Positions 13,234-14,651 of a stretch of 14,651 bases of DNA are shown here, one piece after another (position 1 is the first letter of the stretch; each line of letters opens with the position of its first letter). A program made the translations under genes and the position numbers. Under the pieces are notes generated by a model. It searched no databases and was not told the origin of the DNA. It was given only the letters and a program-made list of their open reading frames with translations. This stretch comes from Clostridia bacterium (GTDB lineage: Bacteria; Bacillota; Clostridia; Christensenellales; Aristaeellaceae), in NCBI GenBank assembly GCA_017458865.1, contig JAFSZW010000526.1, positions 1 through 14,651 on the forward strand, given 5' to 3'.

Positions 13234-14443
13234 GGCCCGGCTCACCATGCTCCGGGAGAATATCAGGATGTCCGTCGGCAATATCCTGAACAACAAGATG
13301 CGCACGTTCCTGACCATCCTGGGCATCATTATCGGCGTGGCTGCCGTCATTGCAATGATTACAACGGTAAGCGGCGTGACCGGCGAGATCACCAGTCAGT
13401 TTGCCGATATGGGAACAGGGAAGTTCAGCGTGTCTGTCACGGGGACGGAGCTGCGCCCGGGACTCACACAGGGAGATCTGGCTGAGCTTGAAAAGCTTGA
13501 TAATGTGACCGGCATTTCCATCTCCATGCAGAATGATACGGTGGCCCGTCATGGCACTGAGTGGACGGACGAGGTCATTATTGAGGGCCGGAACACGGTC
13601 TATTTCAGGCATAATATGAAAATGGTGGTCAGAGGACGCCCAGTCAGCATACTTGATGAGACGCAGCGGGCGCGCGTGTGCATTATCTCGCAGGGACTGC
13701 AGGAACAGCTGTTTTACGGGCATGATCCTCTGGGGCAGACGCTCACGCTTGACGGGCACACCTTTACGGTTATCGGCGTTCTGTCAACGGACAATGACAA
13801 TGATGTCATGACGCAGGCGATGGGGGATAACGGCAAGGAGAAGTGCATTGTGCCCTATACGACGGCCATGCAGATGAGCAGGACGGCATACATCAAATCG
13901 ATAGAGATCTATGTGGCGGATACGGACAGGCAGGAGGAGACCATAGAGGCGGCCAAGGAGACCCTGACCCGGATCTTCAACGGGCGTGACGATAATGACA
14001 TCTTTACCGTCATCAACATGGCCATCCTGATGGATTCACTGAACAAGATCACCTCCATGATGACCACCATGCTGGCAGGCATAGCAGGTATTTCACTGCT
14101 GGTCGGGGGGATCGGCATCTTGAACATGATGCTGGTATCCGTGACGGAGCGGACGATTGAAATCGGCCTCAGAAAGGCGCTCGGCGCGGAGCCGAACATG
14201 ATTCAGATGCAGTTTCTGATTGAGGCGTTTATTCTTTCAACGCTCGGCGGCGCCATAGGGGCTGTCCTGGGGGTCACCGTGTCCATCATGCTCTGCCGGG
14301 CAATGAACGTCACGTTTGTGCTTTCCTGGAGCGCCATAGCGCTCGGTGTCGGATTCTCTGGTCTGGTAGGCATTGGCTTTGGCTGGGCACCGGCCAGGAA
14401 GGCCTCGCAGCTCAACCCGATAGATGCGCTGCGTGCAGCGTAA
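13226..14443 (+). CDS. ABC exporter permease (MacB/FtsX-like)
   Basis: The 405-residue product has the MacB/FtsX layout. A short amphipathic N-terminus is followed by one membrane helix (about 27-48, FLTILGIIIGVAAVIAMI), then an extracytoplasmic domain (about 55-275) of the MacB_PCD type, and three C-terminal helices (about 280-305, 328-358, 366-388). The conserved cytoplasmic loop ERTIEIGLRKALGA (308-321) contacts the ATPase. The chain ends NPIDALRAA, as in many relatives. It overlaps the ATPase gene by 8 bp and works with it and the adaptor. There is no fused ATPase, so it is the split form of MacB, as in YknYZ. Confidence 0.9.
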   Translation: MIKARLTMLRENIRMSVGNILNNKMRTFLTILGIIIGVAAVIAMITTVSGVTGEITSQFADMGTGKFSVSVTGTELRPGLTQGDLAELEKLDNVTGISISMQNDTVARHGTEWTDEVIIEGRNTVYFRHNMKMVVRGRPVSILDETQRARVCIISQGLQEQLFYGHDPLGQTLTLDGHTFTVIGVLSTDNDNDVMTQAMGDNGKEKCIVPYTTAMQMSRTAYIKSIEIYVADTDRQEETIEAAKETLTRIFNGRDDNDIFTVINMAILMDSLNKITSMMTTMLAGIAGISLLVGGIGILNMMLVSVTERTIEIGLRKALGAEPNMIQMQFLIEAFILSTLGGAIGAVLGVTVSIMLCRAMNVTFVLSWSAIALGVGFSGLVGIGFGWAPARKASQLNPIDALRAA

Positions 14444-14465
14444 AGCAGTGGGAAGGAGACTACTA

Positions 14466-14651
14466 ATGAAGATAAATCAAACTGTCTGTCTGACACTAAT
14501 CCTTGTACTTTTGCTCTGCACTGCTGCAGCTGCGGATACGGTGTATATGGACGGTGTAGCAAAGGCGCTCAGCACGGAGACGAGTCTGGCGCCGATCGGC
14601 GGCACCGTCAGGACGGTTGACGTTCGGGAGGGTGACACGGTATATGCCGGC
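14466..14651 (+). CDS. exported lipoyl-like (second adaptor-like) protein, 3' end cut by window
   Basis: The first 62 codons lie in the window. A signal sequence (MKINQTVCLTLILVLLLCTAAAA) is followed by a lipoyl/biotinyl-type half motif, LAPIGGTVRTVDVREGDTVYAG, written here as APIGGTVRTVDVREGD near residues 43-58. That motif is typical of HlyD-type adaptors. The ATG follows AAGGAG by 7 nt and lies 22 bp after the permease stop, so it belongs to the same operon. Cys18 (LLLCTAAAA) is not a convincing lipobox. It would be the second adaptor-like subunit of the exporter, but most of the protein is outside the window, so another lipoyl-like exported protein is possible. Confidence 0.65.
   Translation, partial: MKINQTVCLTLILVLLLCTAAAADTVYMDGVAKALSTETSLAPIGGTVRTVDVREGDTVYAG

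Overview
The window looks like a chromosomal segment of a monoderm, moderately GC-rich Bacillota, probably class Clostridia. The basis is a tRNA-Trp-sensing T-box leader, strong GGAGG-type ribosome binding sites, near-consensus sigma-A promoters, an efflux adaptor without the hairpin that would reach an outer-membrane channel, and a thioredoxin-reductase-like flavoprotein of a type common in clostridia. The genus cannot be read from the sequence. No rRNA, tRNA, insertion sequence, integrase, phage gene or CRISPR array is visible.

Layout. (i) 1-1690, minus strand: a secreted calcineurin-like metallophosphoesterase, whose stop codon overlaps the TTG start of a DUF554 membrane protein cut by the window edge. 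(ii) 1784-1846: two back-to-back promoters with almost abutting -35 boxes, one for the phosphoesterase and one for a polytopic O-antigen-ligase/polymerase-like protein (1954-3549, plus strand) that ends in a strong hairpin terminator. (iii) 3600-6666, minus strand: a tryptophan-uptake ABC operon (trpX-trpY-trpZ) with its own promoter and a complete T-box leader. The specifier reads TGG, the tRNA-acceptor bulge reads UGGC, and the antiterminator and terminator are mutually exclusive. (iv) 6712-7715, minus strand: a secreted CHAP-type peptidoglycan hydrolase preceded by a roughly 240-nt leader. The leader contains a compact multi-branched fold that I do not recognise. (v) 7798-9749, minus strand: a thioredoxin-reductase-like flavoprotein lacking the usual NADPH motifs, followed by a zinc-ribbon protein with an L7/L12-C-terminal-like middle domain and a proline-rich tail. 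(vi) 9839-11461, plus strand: a TIR domain - transmembrane helix - Sel1-repeat protein under a near-consensus promoter. (vii) 11513-end, plus strand: an adaptor / ATPase / FtsX-type permease exporter of the MacAB or YknXYZ kind, followed by the start of a second lipoyl-like, exported adaptor-like protein.

How the genes work together. trpXYZ is a tryptophan importer derepressed when tRNA-Trp is uncharged. The exporter genes overlap or nearly touch and form one transcription unit. The flavoprotein and zinc-ribbon genes also form one unit. The TIR-Sel1 gene stands alone, diverging from the flavoprotein across about 300 bp that holds two inverted repeats. Four reading frames have long upstream extensions that I reject: the start codons chosen here lie behind good ribosome binding sites, and the longer forms would run into the T-box leader, the TIR promoter or other untranslated sequence.

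Most worth a second look: the structured leader of the CHAP gene, the membrane-tethered TIR-Sel1 protein, the pyridine-nucleotide-motif-less flavoprotein, and the zinc-ribbon/L7-L12-like/proline-rich protein beside it.
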